This document shows positions 43,058 to 53,544 of a DNA stretch of 64,000 nt, piece after piece; within the stretch, counting starts at the first letter, position 1, and the number at the start of each line of letters is the position of its first letter. Source of the DNA: Youxingia wuxianensis (GTDB lineage Bacteria; Bacillota; Clostridia; Oscillospirales; Ruminococcaceae); contig NZ_JACRTD010000001.1 of assembly GCF_014385085.1 (NCBI RefSeq), positions 372,001 through 436,000 on the forward strand, given 5' to 3'. The notes under the pieces are model-generated. The model worked only from the letters and a program-made list of their open reading frames with translations. It was not told the DNA's origin and did no database searches. Position numbers and translations under genes: made by a program.

Positions 43058-46000
43058 TAACTATTATCCAATTTTATCTCTTTTGAAAGGGCAAATGAGT
43101 AGATAACGCACTCCTTTACCGGAACGCCTAAACTTTTGGAAAGGATCTGGCGATATAGCATTAGCTGAACCGTATACCGGTCCAGCAGCTCCTGGGGATC
43201 TTTTACATAATCTGTCTTGTAATCCACAATCACCGCTTGACCATCTTCTATAAATACACAGTCCGCTACCCCTTGGATGGCAGTTTTTCCTTCTCCACGG
43301 ATAAAATCGGTATATTGCCCTAGGGTCTCTTCGCCAACCTCTGCCAAAAAGCGCAGTTCCCGATAGACCTTTGAAGAGGAGAATATCCGCTTGGCAAGAT
43401 CGCTGCAGAAAAAGTCCTGTATCTTTTGTTCGTTAATCGCTTGGGCCTCTGGCGCAAGAAGATATCCTCTTTCCAATAGGCGAAGGATTTCCTGTTTGGG
43501 ATGCTCAGCGGCCTTTTTATAATCTGCGAATTGCATAAATTTATGAAGCGCGTTTCCCCTTTGCGCCGGGGTCAGACCGCCGGTAAGCATGAACGCAGGC
43601 CTGCGGGAAAAACGATAACTTTTTGCCATTTCCCCCTTAGCGATCTGGGAAACCGCCAGCTTAGTGGGAATTTGCGTTTGCTCCTTATAAGGATATTGAT
43701 ATTCTATCCGACGTTCTATCTGCCTTAAAAGCGTTTTATCTGCCTCTACAGGAATTTCTTCTGCCGGCGGAGAAACAGCAAGAACGTCTTTTTCTTCTTT
43801 TATTTTAATAATATCTAAGCTGATTGGCGTCGCCGGGACAGGATCCGTCACACTTATTCCCAGTTCCTCCATCTTTGCGCAAAGCCCTTCATGGTGTACT
43901 GCCGCCATCATAAGCCAATCTAAATAGGAAACTGCGCTCCGTACCATATAAGGCGGCAGCCGGCCATTTTCCAGCCCAAAGGAGAAAGAAGCCAGCTTCT
44001 CCTGCGCTTTGTCCGTCAGGCCGGTAATAATCAGCCGCTCTTTCGCACGGGTCATGGCCACATATAGCACCCGAAGTTCTTCCGAAAGTATGGAACGATC
44101 CAGTTCCAGACGAAGCGCCTGCATAGGAACGGTGGTAAACTGCTTTAACAGTTCAAAATCCCGGCGCACACAGGCAAATCCCAATTTGCTGTGAAGAAGA
44201 GTATTTCCATTGAGATCTTCCTTATTAATCTTTTTTGCCGTATCGCAGAGAAATACCACCGGAAATTCCAATCCTTTGGAACGATGAATACTCATCACCC
44301 GCACTACATTGGCCTGTTCGGACAAGGTGGACGCTGGGGCGAGATCTCCGTCCCGTTCGATTACTTTATCAATAAAGCTGATAAACCCTGAAATTCCCCG
44401 GTAGCCGCCTGCATGATAGTTGCAGGCGTATTGCACCAGCATCAGAAGGTTCGCCCGGCGGCTCTCCCCCATGCGCATAACCTGCACCTTGCCAATATAA
44501 TCCGTCAAATCATAAATTTTTCGGATCACCTCCTGTGCACTGGCATTGGACGAGAGCTGCCGCAGGTAGGTGAGCTGGGACAAAAACTCCGCCGCCTTTT
44601 TATTGCCTTCCTGAGCGCTTTTTATCACCGCCAGGTAAAGCGGCGTTTTTTTATTCGCCAGCCGGATCTTCGCCATATCGTCGGCGGTAAAATCGAACAG
44701 CACCGACATCATACAGGAAGCCAGGTCCACATCCAGCAGCGGATTGTCAATTACCCGCAGCAGAGCGATCACCGGAGCAATCTCCCGGGTAGAAAGATAG
44801 CTGCTTTTTGGTTCGGCCCAACCGTCTATTCCCTGGGAGGTCAGAGCATCCAGGTACACCTGTGCTTTTGAGGAAGGGGAACGCAGAAGAATACAGATAT
44901 CCTTTGGCATTATCCTGCGAAGGTTTCCATCCTGTGAAACCATGCTTCCGCCGTCCAACAGCTCAGCGATCTGCCCTGCCACAAACTGAGCCTCCAAAGC
45001 CGTTTTATCCTTTTCCCCTTGATAATCTAAACTGTCCAAGAGCTTAATTTCACAGCCGGTAATTTCCTCTTGTGGATAAACGGCCTGCGCTACCAACTCT
45101 TCTTCCTTGGTATAATCCATTTCCCCTATCTTCTCGCTCATCAAAAGAGAAAAGAAAAAGTTAATAGCCCCTGTTACCTTTTCTGCGCTTCGGAAGTTTT
45201 TTCCCAGGGTAATCTTGGCAGGAAACGTCTTTGCGTCAAAAGCGGAGAAACGAGCCTTTTTCTCCATAAAAATCTCCGGCATCGCCTGCCGAAACCGGTA
45301 GATACTCTGCTTTACATCCCCCACCATAAACAGGTTGTTCTCTCTTAGTGAGATGGCCTTAAAAATCATCTCCTGGGCTTCGTTTGTATCCTGAAACTCG
45401 TCAATAAGGATTTCATCGTAGCACTGTGAGACTGTCCTTGCCAGCGCCGTAGGCGCATAACCCGCCCCTGCCGGCGCCACTAACAGCCGAATGGAATAAT
45501 GTTCCATATCGGGAAAATCCATAATGTTTTTTTCCTGTTTGGTCTGGGTAAATAAGGTATCAAATTCTTTTACCATTTGAAATAGTATTTCAACCATGGG
45601 GCGCAGAAAAACCATATCCTGGGAAAACTGAGCCGAAGTTGCGCAGAACTGCTTATCCCGCAGGCCATTTACAGTATCTTTTACCTTTTTACGCCTGCTG
45701 GTCACATCGCGCTTTTTCTGGTCGTTTTCATAACCCCGCAAAGAGCTCAGCGAATCAAAAACAAAAAGATTCAGCCGGCGGCAGATCTCATCCCACTTTC
45801 CCCCATCAAGCAGTTTTTTCAGTTCACACAGCTGGGAAAGATCGTGGGAAAAAGCGGAGTAATACGCCTTTTTCATGTCCTCGTCTTCCAGGATCATTTC
45901 TAAGGCGCTGTGTTCCAGCTGAATACAGTATTCTACCGCTTCCTCAGCATACTTTAAAATACATTGCCCCCAAATACTGCGGGCCACAGGAATTTCACTG

Positions 46001-46602
46001 TCGTAAAAATCCAGTTTTCTTTCCAGCCACTGATTATAAAAAGGATGGGAACGAACAAAATCATACAGAGAAAATAAAGTAGAAAAGACCTTTTTGTCGT
46101 CCCTGCCGGTGCTAAGAAGTTCTACTAGCTGGCCAAAGGAGCCGTCTTTGTCCCTTTCGTGAAACCGTTCGATTACCTGCGCCGCACAATCCCTGCGTAA
46201 AACTTCCAACTCCTTTTCGTCCCCTACCCGCAGACTGGAAGGAAGCCCTAGAAGGTGAAAATTGCTTTTGATGAGATCCATACAAAATGCATGGATCGTA
46301 CTGATCTGCGCCCTTTCCAAAAGAAGCTGCTGGCGCCGCAGATGAGCGTTTTCCGGCTGTTGGGCAACCAAAGAAGAAATCCGGGCGGCGATACGCTGCT
46401 TCATCTCCAGAGCCGCTGCATTGGAAAAAGTAACAACCAACATTCGGTGTGCATCGATCGGATTTTCTTCGTCCAAAATTCTTCCGATCACCCGTTCCAC
46501 CAACACGGCGGTTTTTCCGCTTCCCGCGGCGGCGCTGACCAAGACGGTGCCGCCTCTGGCAGTGATTGCGTCCATCTGCTGTGGGGTCCAGTTTTTATCC
46601 AT
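43054..46602 (-). CDS. addA: ATP-dependent helicase/nuclease subunit AddA
   Basis: 1182 residues. AddAB processes double-strand DNA ends for recombination in Gram-positives. The UvrD-type helicase has Walker A VSAAAGSGKTAVLV (residues 20-33), DEFQDTN (Walker B) near 420, and VMSIHRSKGLEFPVVF. The C-terminal PD-(D/E)xK nuclease has the catalytic VDYKTDYV near the end. The ATG at 46602 follows an AGGTGA site and overlaps the addB stop by eight bases; a longer upstream frame is antisense-like coding inside addB and is rejected. Confidence 0.95.
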   Translation of the reverse strand: MDKNWTPQQMDAITARGGTVLVSAAAGSGKTAVLVERVIGRILDEENPIDAHRMLVVTFSNAAALEMKQRIAARISSLVAQQPENAHLRRQQLLLERAQISTIHAFCMDLIKSNFHLLGLPSSLRVGDEKELEVLRRDCAAQVIERFHERDKDGSFGQLVELLSTGRDDKKVFSTLFSLYDFVRSHPFYNQWLERKLDFYDSEIPVARSIWGQCILKYAEEAVEYCIQLEHSALEMILEDEDMKKAYYSAFSHDLSQLCELKKLLDGGKWDEICRRLNLFVFDSLSSLRGYENDQKKRDVTSRRKKVKDTVNGLRDKQFCATSAQFSQDMVFLRPMVEILFQMVKEFDTLFTQTKQEKNIMDFPDMEHYSIRLLVAPAGAGYAPTALARTVSQCYDEILIDEFQDTNEAQEMIFKAISLRENNLFMVGDVKQSIYRFRQAMPEIFMEKKARFSAFDAKTFPAKITLGKNFRSAEKVTGAINFFFSLLMSEKIGEMDYTKEEELVAQAVYPQEEITGCEIKLLDSLDYQGEKDKTALEAQFVAGQIAELLDGGSMVSQDGNLRRIMPKDICILLRSPSSKAQVYLDALTSQGIDGWAEPKSSYLSTREIAPVIALLRVIDNPLLDVDLASCMMSVLFDFTADDMAKIRLANKKTPLYLAVIKSAQEGNKKAAEFLSQLTYLRQLSSNASAQEVIRKIYDLTDYIGKVQVMRMGESRRANLLMLVQYACNYHAGGYRGISGFISFIDKVIERDGDLAPASTLSEQANVVRVMSIHRSKGLEFPVVFLCDTAKKINKEDLNGNTLLHSKLGFACVRRDFELLKQFTTVPMQALRLELDRSILSEELRVLYVAMTRAKERLIITGLTDKAQEKLASFSFGLENGRLPPYMVRSAVSYLDWLMMAAVHHEGLCAKMEELGISVTDPVPATPISLDIIKIKEEKDVLAVSPPAEEIPVEADKTLLRQIERRIEYQYPYKEQTQIPTKLAVSQIAKGEMAKSYRFSRRPAFMLTGGLTPAQRGNALHKFMQFADYKKAAEHPKQEILRLLERGYLLAPEAQAINEQKIQDFFCSDLAKRIFSSSKVYRELRFLAEVGEETLGQYTDFIRGEGKTAIQGVADCVFIEDGQAVIVDYKTDYVKDPQELLDRYTVQLMLYRQILSKSLGVPVKECVIYSFALSKEIKLDNSY

Positions 46603-49600
46603 GATGGCGCTCACCTGCCTCTTCCCATTGTAAAATCTCTTTTTTATCCAGTTCATGAAGCTCTCGCACCGGGTCTGTTTCCTCGTGGGTGCATACACTT
46701 TTGTAATCACACCACTGGCAAGGAGAGTAGCCCGGTCCATCGCAGGGAATATCCTGTATATGCCCCTGGTAAAGCTCCTCTCCAATACCCGTCAGCAGCG
46801 TTTCTACCAGCTTTTTTATTTTAGTCATCTCATGTAAGGAGGCGATCGAAGAATGGGCATCCAAGGTGCCGTCTTTTTTCAGCTTTGCCGGAATAAATAT
46901 TCCGGCAATATTTTTCTCCATACCGGATAATACATCCATATCATCTAATATCAAGCCGTTCATACGAAGCCTTTTTGTCTGCTCGTTGATAATTTCTTCG
47001 TCCGAGGCATCTCTTCCGGCAGAGATAATATTATCTTTTGCCGGCATATATAACACCCCGGCGGGGAGATTATTCTCTCCATTTTCCCAGATGGAAAACA
47101 GGTAGATCAGCATCTGCATATTCAGTCCATAAAAAATATCCGACAGCTTAAACAGCTTTGATCCAGACTTATAATCCACTACACGGATAAATTTTTTTCC
47201 ACCCTTTTCCATGACGTCCATCCGATCCACAATGCCTTCTACAATTACCCGGTTTCCCTGGGCAGTTTCCAGAATCATGGGTTTTATCTCTTCCCCCAGC
47301 CCGATAGGAAGCTCAAAAGCGGCCGGCTCAAAGCTGCTTTGTGCAAACTCCCGGGACAGCTGGGACAATAACCGCAACAATGTGTTGACCAGCCGGTGGA
47401 AGAGATATTTAAACCGGGAACTCATAGTATCATAATCTTTAATTCGCTCCCGCAGATAATGATCAATAAGTTCGGTAATTTCAGCGCGCAGTTGGTTGGA
47501 TGTAACTTCAGCAAGTCCTTTTCCGCCATATTTAGAAACGATCTTCTGAAGCACCAAATGGACTAAAGAACCTGACTGCAGCGGATTAAACTCCACCTTT
47601 TTTCGCTTATTCAACCGCAGTCCTACCTGACAGAAATACGAAAATGGGCAGTTATAAAATCGTTCTACCTTCGAAGGAGACAGCCGCATGGTTTGGCCAA
47701 AAAGATCTTTAATCACCGACTTGTCCTCAAGAACAAAACGTTTCCCCGCGTTTGAGGAGCTCAGATGCAGGAAACGCTCCCTTTCCTGATGGTAAAAATA
47801 ATATTTTAAAGCCTTTTCCTGGACGCTATCCTCTCCAAAGTGACGGGTCATAATATCAAAGGCGGTTTTTTTATTTTGCGCCTTTTCCAGCATAGGAATT
47901 TGGGAAGAAAATGTCTGCTCTATAGGCAGACACTCCTTTACCTGATCGATCACCGAGGATTTGGCCAGAGAAACTCCGGCAGTATCCTGTTGGGGATAGG
48001 TTAAAAACAGCTTGTTCGAAGGAGCGCTCAGTGCAAAATAAACATAATATTTTTCGTAAAGAGCTGTCTGCTCCGGAGTGTTTAAAAGCTCCACTCCTTG
48101 TTTTCGCAGTTCTTCCCGTTCCACCGAAGAAAGCAGTCCGGAAGCAGAGCTCCAGCGTGGGAACTCCCCTTCATTTAGTCCCAATACAAAAACAGCCTTC
48201 GGCTCATTGGGACGGATACGGTCCGCCGTTCCTACAATCACTTGGTCCAAGGTTTGCGGTAAAAGGCCGATATCACACGAAACCAGGCTCAGGCGCAGCA
48301 GATCGATCAACTTAGAGAGCGGCAGGTACACACCGGACAGCGCTCCCCCAAATACATCCAGCATATCCATCAGAAGATCCCAAATCTGCGCCCCAGTCTC
48401 CAAAAAAGCCTTGCTTTCACTGGGAGGCATTTCCTGAGCGCTGTTTTGAAGATTTTCTACTGCGTTAATCTCTTCCAAATAACGAAATACCGCCAATGCA
48501 AAGCTTTTTCCATCACACCGGGAAACCTTTTTTTTCAAAGCGACCAAGGGTTCTATCAGTTGGATCCGGGTAAGATTGATTTCTTCTAACAGCTTTTGCT
48601 CTTCTTCCCCGAACTTTTCTGACATACCCGCGGGATTATTGGTAAACTGCTGGGTCCAGGAAGAGCCTTTTATCTGCCAGATATATACATAGTTTTCCAG
48701 ATTTCCCATTTTTACCGGATCAATTCCGGTGATGCATTTTTTTCCCAGGGAGAGCACCTGTTCTGTATCGAAATTCGAACGGATCGACTCCAAGGCGCTC
48801 ATTAACCCGCTGACCAGCGGGTATATCTGTACATCCTGGCGAAGATCGGCAAAGAAAGGGATCTCATATCGGGAAAATACGGTTTGCAGGGGAACCAAAT
48901 ACCGTTCTAGACTGCGGGAGATCAGTACGATATCCCGGTAGCGATAGCCCTCTTCTCTTACAAGGGTGCAGATCTGGGAGGCGATATATTCCAATTCATC
49001 ATAGATATCTGTACAGGCAAGCAGACTTATTCCGTCGGCCTCCTGAGGAAACATGCTATGGGATAGCTTGGGAAGCTGTATAGACAGATGCGCAATTGCC
49101 GGATTATGGTATCGTTTGGGACGGGTGAGGATCGTTGGGGCAAGTACCTTCCCGCCGCATTTTTTGGCGCACTCAACCAGTCGGTTAGCAGTAGCGCATG
49201 CCGCAGAGAACATCCCTGTATGTCCGCTTTTATCGGCAAGTCCGTCACAGGTAAACGCAGCCGTTACCTTTGGGCTCTGCATAAGTATTCTGGAAAGCAG
49301 TTTGAACTCGCTGCCCATAAAGGCCATGAAACCATCGATAAATACCTGATATCCCTGGAAAAACGGATGTTCTTCCAGCAGCTTGTACGCCCGGATGAGA
49401 TCATCATCCGGGTCTGCATATCCCCGCTGGATCATCGCCTGGTAGGTATCATAAATCAAAGCGATATCCGAAAGTTTTTCTCTGAAGGCGCTGCCTTGTT
49501 CTTCGGCGATTTCCCGCAGCTTATCACAATCCACCCCAGAAGATTTCAGTTCACTGATCATTGAGCACATTTCTTCTATAAAGGCGGCCGTACTAATATT

Positions 49601-49924
49601 TTTATGATATGACTGCAGATGGCCGGACAATTCATCCAAGGCAACGCTCATCAGGAGATATTTTGCGGTATTATCCATATAAACGCCGGCAAGTCCGCCA
49701 AACTCGCGGAAAATTCGATTGCACAGACGTGTAAAGCTAAGGACCTCCACAGATAATGCTTTCTGCGGACCCAGCCGCCGGTAGAGCGCTTTTTCGCTTT
49801 CAAAAGAATACTGTTCCGGTACGATCAAAATTACCTTGTCGCCGCTATTTATAGCCGCTTCAATTCGTTGGTAAAGCAAGGTGGTTTTTCCCGTTCCGGC
49901 GGCCCCTAAAATCAAATCCAGCAT
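46595..49924 (-). CDS. addB: ATP-dependent helicase/nuclease subunit AddB
   Basis: 1109 residues. The N-terminal Walker A is LGAAGTGKTTLLYQR. The rest of the helicase region is inactive-like in the family and used for Chi recognition. The C-terminal nuclease has the catalytic VDYKSGSKLF, enclosed by the four-cysteine Fe-S site: one Cys in FYNCPFSYFCQ and the triplet in CQWCDYKSVC near the end. It starts 169 bases from the vor operon. addA follows with an 8-base overlap, so both are translated together. Confidence 0.95.
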   Translation of the reverse strand: MLDLILGAAGTGKTTLLYQRIEAAINSGDKVILIVPEQYSFESEKALYRRLGPQKALSVEVLSFTRLCNRIFREFGGLAGVYMDNTAKYLLMSVALDELSGHLQSYHKNISTAAFIEEMCSMISELKSSGVDCDKLREIAEEQGSAFREKLSDIALIYDTYQAMIQRGYADPDDDLIRAYKLLEEHPFFQGYQVFIDGFMAFMGSEFKLLSRILMQSPKVTAAFTCDGLADKSGHTGMFSAACATANRLVECAKKCGGKVLAPTILTRPKRYHNPAIAHLSIQLPKLSHSMFPQEADGISLLACTDIYDELEYIASQICTLVREEGYRYRDIVLISRSLERYLVPLQTVFSRYEIPFFADLRQDVQIYPLVSGLMSALESIRSNFDTEQVLSLGKKCITGIDPVKMGNLENYVYIWQIKGSSWTQQFTNNPAGMSEKFGEEEQKLLEEINLTRIQLIEPLVALKKKVSRCDGKSFALAVFRYLEEINAVENLQNSAQEMPPSESKAFLETGAQIWDLLMDMLDVFGGALSGVYLPLSKLIDLLRLSLVSCDIGLLPQTLDQVIVGTADRIRPNEPKAVFVLGLNEGEFPRWSSASGLLSSVEREELRKQGVELLNTPEQTALYEKYYVYFALSAPSNKLFLTYPQQDTAGVSLAKSSVIDQVKECLPIEQTFSSQIPMLEKAQNKKTAFDIMTRHFGEDSVQEKALKYYFYHQERERFLHLSSSNAGKRFVLEDKSVIKDLFGQTMRLSPSKVERFYNCPFSYFCQVGLRLNKRKKVEFNPLQSGSLVHLVLQKIVSKYGGKGLAEVTSNQLRAEITELIDHYLRERIKDYDTMSSRFKYLFHRLVNTLLRLLSQLSREFAQSSFEPAAFELPIGLGEEIKPMILETAQGNRVIVEGIVDRMDVMEKGGKKFIRVVDYKSGSKLFKLSDIFYGLNMQMLIYLFSIWENGENNLPAGVLYMPAKDNIISAGRDASDEEIINEQTKRLRMNGLILDDMDVLSGMEKNIAGIFIPAKLKKDGTLDAHSSIASLHEMTKIKKLVETLLTGIGEELYQGHIQDIPCDGPGYSPCQWCDYKSVCTHEETDPVRELHELDKKEILQWEEAGERHHG

Positions 49925-50026
49925 TCTTTTTCCCTTCTTTCAATGTATGAAATAGCCGCGCTGGGCAAGCGGTAATTTGCTTTTTCCTGGAGGGAAAAGC
50001 ACAGCTTTGTGTTTCTTTCTTATTTT

Positions 50027-50056
50027 ATCATACTTCCCTTTAAATGAAAATAACAA
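50027..50056 (-). promoter_or_regulatory. Possible promoter of addBA
   Basis: On the minus strand TTGTTA (50056-50051), 18 bases, TATGAT (50032-50027). The -35 box lies within the vor terminator stem. The remaining bases to addB (49925-50026) show no other gene. Confidence 0.4.
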
Positions 50057-50084
50057 TCCATCCCAAGGGGATGGATTGTTATTT
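50047..50084 (-). terminator. Terminator of the vor operon
   Basis: Seventeen-base arms (50048-50064 and 50068-50084) around a short loop form a long hairpin, then a run of T on the minus strand. It lies nine bases after vorC. Confidence 0.9.
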
Positions 50085-50093
50085 AAAGTTAAA

Positions 50094-50621
50094 TTATAAG
50101 CTCATGCCCAATTTAATCGCTTTTAAGTTAGGCTGTGCCAAATGCTGCTTTTTAGGCGGAACACATTTTAAGATTGCCTTCTCAACCGTTTCATAAGAGG
50201 CAAATTTTGCTTCTGCCAGCACCTTGCCCAGGATAATAATATTTGCCAGCCCTTTCAGGCCTTCTTTATCCGCTAAGGTAGTAGCTGGAATATAAAATGT
50301 TTTTATGTCGGTGCGGTCGCATTTTTTATCGATCAGGGAACTGTCGATCACTGCGATGCCGCCGGGGACTACTTTGTCGATAAATTTATCGTAAGACGGC
50401 AAATTCATAGCAATTAGAACATCTGGATTAAGAACCAACGGAGAACCGATAGGTTCTTCAGAAATACAAACGCTGCAGTTGGCGGTGCCGCCTCTCATTT
50501 CCGGGCCATAGGAAGGCAGCCAGGAAACATATTTTTCATCAATCAGTCCGGCATATGCCGCTACTTTCCCAGCAAACAGAACGCCCTGTCCGCCGAAACC
50601 AGCCAATAACATGCTTACCAT
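50094..50621 (-). CDS. vorC: 2-oxoacid:ferredoxin oxidoreductase, gamma subunit (VorC/KorC)
   Basis: 175 residues. Gamma-type subunit of the ferredoxin-dependent 2-oxoacid oxidoreductase; signature [16 protein letters not shown] and later [18 protein letters not shown]. It binds coenzyme A/TPP at the subunit interface. Its ATG overlaps the vorA stop by one base (TAATG), so it is coupled. It is the last gene before a strong terminator. Confidence 0.92.
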   Translation of the reverse strand: MVSMLLAGFGGQGVLFAGKVAAYAGLIDEKYVSWLPSYGPEMRGGTANCSVCISEEPIGSPLVLNPDVLIAMNLPSYDKFIDKVVPGGIAVIDSSLIDKKCDRTDIKTFYIPATTLADKEGLKGLANIIILGKVLAEAKFASYETVEKAILKCVPPKKQHLAQPNLKAIKLGMSL

Positions 50622-51376
50622 TACGGCCTAACCCCCTTTTCTGTCCGGTCCACATAAACGCCCAGAGGATAATAGGGAATCATATTCTCACGCAGCCAAC
50701 CTAACGCTTCCGAGGGAGTCAGTCCCCAGTTGGTAGGACAGGTGGAAAGAACCTCTATTATAGAAAATCCTTTGTTTTCAATCTGGGCGGTAAATGCTTT
50801 TTTAATAGCTGCGCCTGCTTTACGGATATTGGGGACGCTGTCTACAGTAACCCGTTCAGCGTAGGCTACACCGCTCAAAGTGGAAAGCATTTCACATACT
50901 CGGATGGGGAAACCAATCTGATTTACATCACGCCCATAGGGGGTCGTTTGGGTTACCTGGCCAGGCAGTGTGGTCGGGGCCATCTGTCCGCCGGTCATAC
51001 CATAAATTGCATTGTTAACAAAGATAACGGTGATATTTTCTCCACGTGTCGCCGCATGAACGGTTTCCGCAGTACCGATGGCCGCTAAATCGCCATCCCC
51101 TTGATAGGTAAAGACCACATTTTCCGGTCTGGCTCTTTTCAGTCCGGTAGCTACTGCCGGTGCGCGGCCATGGGGAGCCTCCACCATATCACATCCAAAA
51201 TAATTGTATGCCATTACGGAACAGCCAACTGGCGCTACACCGATTGATTTGCCTTCTACACCCAGATCATCCAGCGCCTGTGCAACCAATTTATGAATGA
51301 TACCATGGGTACAGCCGGGACAGTAATGGGTAGGAACATCTAAAAGTGCGTGAGGTCTATCATATACAACAGCCAT
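50621..51376 (-). CDS. vorA: 2-oxoacid:ferredoxin oxidoreductase, TPP-binding beta subunit
   Basis: 251 residues. Carries the thiamine diphosphate site: CPGCTHGIIHK at the N-terminus, GDGDLAAIGTAETVHAA (GDG motif) and NNAIYGMTGGQMAPTT. It decarboxylates the 2-oxoacid and passes electrons to ferredoxin. AGGAGGTGA precedes the ATG, and the stop of vorB overlaps by one base. Confidence 0.93.
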   Translation of the reverse strand: MAVVYDRPHALLDVPTHYCPGCTHGIIHKLVAQALDDLGVEGKSIGVAPVGCSVMAYNYFGCDMVEAPHGRAPAVATGLKRARPENVVFTYQGDGDLAAIGTAETVHAATRGENITVIFVNNAIYGMTGGQMAPTTLPGQVTQTTPYGRDVNQIGFPIRVCEMLSTLSGVAYAERVTVDSVPNIRKAGAAIKKAFTAQIENKGFSIIEVLSTCPTNWGLTPSEALGWLRENMIPYYPLGVYVDRTEKGVRP

Positions 51377-52446
51377 TATCTGTCACCTCCTGTCATTTTT
51401 TCAATTTCAGCCAGTACTTCTGCTGGCGTGGGGATAACACCGCCGGTATGACCAAAAAACGCTACTGGCTTCTTGCCGTTTACTGCAAGGCGGACGTCGT
51501 CCACCATCTGCCCCATGCTCATTTCTACTGTTAAGAAAGCCTGTGCGGTTTCCGCCGCTTTAGCAATCACAGAAGACGGATACGGCCACAGGGTCAGAGG
51601 ACGGATCATGCCAACCTTTATCCCTTTGCCCCGGGCGGTATTGATGGCGGAACGAACGATACGGGAGGTCGCGCCGTAAGCCACCACCACCAGCTGAGCG
51701 TCTTCCACTAAATATTCTTCTGCTCTGGCTTCCTTGGATTTAATCAGCTCATAGCGTTCGAAACGTTCTTTCACGTTTTTCTCTAATTCATCCGGCTGCA
51801 GATACAAAGAATTTACAATATGATGGGCCCGCTTGCCCTGATGACCAGTGAGCGCCCAGGAACTTTTGTCCACCGGGTTTACGCTTTTTTCTGGAAATAC
51901 GACCGGTTCCATCATCTGACCCAGCATACCGTCCGCTAAAATCATAGACGGCATACGGTATTGATCCGCCAAGTCAAACGCGTCAAATACCATATCGACC
52001 ATTTCCTGGATAGAAGAAGGCGCAAATACCAGCGCATGCAGATCCCCATGACCAGGAGCACGGGTAGCCTGCCAGTAATCCGACTGAGAAGGCTGGATTC
52101 CCCCCAACCCAGGGCCGCCTCTCTGTACGTTGATGATCAGACAAGGAAGATCGGATCCGGCGATATAAGAAATACCTTCCGCTTTCAGGGAAATTCCCGG
52201 TGAAGAAGAAGAAGTCATGGCGCGGATACCCGCTGATGCTGCGCCCAATACCATATTGATCGCGGCAACCTCAGATTCTGCCTGTAAATATGTACCGCCG
52301 ATTTTGGGCAGACGTTTGGCCATATATGCGGCAACCTCGGTTTGAGGCGTGATCGGGTAACCAAAGAAATGATGGCATCCCGCTTGGATAGCGGCTTCCG
52401 CAAGAGCCTCATTTCCTTTCATAAGAACTCTTTGATTGGAACTCAT
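51376..52446 (-). CDS. vorB: 2-oxoacid:ferredoxin oxidoreductase, alpha subunit (VorB/KorA)
   Basis: 356 residues. The N-terminal pyrimidine-like domain has KGNEALAEAAIQAG and FFGYPITPQTEV; then ESEVAAINMVLGAASAG and TSSSSPGISLKAEG, as in 3-methyl-2-oxobutanoate (VorB) and 2-oxoglutarate (KorA) enzymes. The substrate, branched-chain oxoacid or 2-oxoglutarate, cannot be separated by eye. AAAGGA lies rather far (13 bases) from the ATG. Confidence 0.92.
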   Translation of the reverse strand: MSSNQRVLMKGNEALAEAAIQAGCHHFFGYPITPQTEVAAYMAKRLPKIGGTYLQAESEVAAINMVLGAASAGIRAMTSSSSPGISLKAEGISYIAGSDLPCLIINVQRGGPGLGGIQPSQSDYWQATRAPGHGDLHALVFAPSSIQEMVDMVFDAFDLADQYRMPSMILADGMLGQMMEPVVFPEKSVNPVDKSSWALTGHQGKRAHHIVNSLYLQPDELEKNVKERFERYELIKSKEARAEEYLVEDAQLVVVAYGATSRIVRSAINTARGKGIKVGMIRPLTLWPYPSSVIAKAAETAQAFLTVEMSMGQMVDDVRLAVNGKKPVAFFGHTGGVIPTPAEVLAEIEKMTGGDR

Positions 52447-52484
52447 GGTTTGTCACTTTCCTTTCATGTACAACCTATTGTACT

Positions 52485-52691
52485 CTATTTTTCAACGGTA
52501 ATTGCGCAGTCAGGGCACATAATTGCACACATTGCGCATCCGATACAGCTGTCCATCTCTATTACAGTCGCAGGATGGTAGCCTTTCACATTCAGCTTCG
52601 ATTTATCAAGGAAAATAATCTTTTTCGGGCACACCTCAACACACAACCCGCATCCCTTACATAAATTTTCTCGTACTGTCATTTTTGCCAT
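52485..52691 (-). CDS. vorD: 2-oxoacid:ferredoxin oxidoreductase, ferredoxin-like delta subunit
   Basis: 68 residues with two 4Fe-4S motifs: [11 protein letters not shown] and [11 protein letters not shown]. It carries electrons from the TPP enzyme to ferredoxin. The ATG at 52691 has a strong AAGGAGGTG site nine bases upstream; the longer frame has none. It is the first subunit gene, 38 bases before vorB and 35 bases after the ATPase gene. Confidence 0.92.
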   Translation of the reverse strand: MAKMTVRENLCKGCGLCVEVCPKKIIFLDKSKLNVKGYHPATVIEMDSCIGCAMCAIMCPDCAITVEK

Positions 52692-52726
52692 TATAAAGCA
52701 CCTCCTTTTATGGTTTTCAGGGAGTT

Positions 52727-53407
52727 TTATTCTTCCCACGGTTTTTTAACAAATATCTTTACAGGATATACCTTCTGCCCGGGCATCAAAGCTTTTACTT
52801 GCTTGGCAAGATCTTCTTTGACGGAGGTAAAAAGCAAAGGCACCTGATATTCTTGCGCCGTCTGTAAAGCGAATTGATGGGTAGAAACCACATCGTCCGC
52901 CGTAGTAATATCCGCCAGGTTAGAATTGTTGACCACCCCGGTTACTTTCAGCCGGGAGATTTTCTGGATTTCCTGCAAAATCTCCGCCGCTTCTTTTGAA
53001 GTTCTGGTCAGATAACGATAGCCGTTAACCACATAGAGAAGATCACAGCCGCCTGCTTCTTCAATCTCATGGCTGTATCTACCCAAAGCCGCCGCTCCGG
53101 CATCATCCCCGCCCACGTCAATAATCAGATGTTTTTGCGTGCAGATCGCCGCATCCAACTGCCCGGTCAGTGCTGGAATGTCCAAATTGCTTTTGGCATA
53201 AGTGGGAGTAATCATTTCTATTCCATGCTTTTCCATGAGCGTCTGAAAATCGGCGCTTCGAAAATATGGATTGACAATATCGAGGTCTACCAAGACCACA
53301 TCTTTTGTCTTTTTCTTTATATCCAAGGCCAAATTGACCGCTAGATTGGTTTTACCGCTGCCGTAGTGCCCGACAATCACAACGATTCGTTTTAAATTAG
53401 TAACCAT
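52727..53407 (-). CDS. ParA/MinD-like P-loop ATPase
   Basis: 226 residues. The deviant-looking Walker A is [29 protein letters not shown] (switch I) and [17 protein letters not shown] (Walker B) fit the SIMIBI class. The C-terminal part has [14 protein letters not shown] and [11 protein letters not shown]. It is cotranscribed with vorDBAC from its own promoter. Roles such as Fe-S or cofactor insertion for the oxidoreductase are possible because related SIMIBI proteins do that; there is no direct evidence. Confidence 0.82.
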   Translation of the reverse strand: MVTNLKRIVVIVGHYGSGKTNLAVNLALDIKKKTKDVVLVDLDIVNPYFRSADFQTLMEKHGIEMITPTYAKSNLDIPALTGQLDAAICTQKHLIIDVGGDDAGAAALGRYSHEIEEAGGCDLLYVVNGYRYLTRTSKEAAEILQEIQKISRLKVTGVVNNSNLADITTADDVVSTHQFALQTAQEYQVPLLFTSVKEDLAKQVKALMPGQKVYPVKIFVKKPWEE

Positions 53408-53445
53408 AAGCTCACCCTCTCATAATGAGTTGGAGTATTCTTTGT

Positions 53446-53474
53446 ATTATAACACTTTCTTTTTTCATCCACAA
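53446..53474 (-). promoter_or_regulatory. Promoter of the ATPase-vorDBAC operon
   Basis: On the minus strand TTGTGG (53474-53469), 17 bases, TATAAT (53451-53446). The transcript would begin near 53439 with a leader of about 32 bases. Confidence 0.72.
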
Positions 53475-53544
53475 CATTTATAGGCGATTTTCAAGATTTA
53501 CCACAAATTCGCTTTTAGTTATTGCCTTAATAAAGTGCAAAAAC

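Noticed and set aside
46603..46785. N-terminal extension of AddA
   Set aside because: It lies inside addB in another frame; the helicase homology and the ribosome binding site fit ATG 46602.
48078..49564. Several plus-strand frames of 90-160 codons
   Set aside because: They are shadows of addB, without initiation signals.
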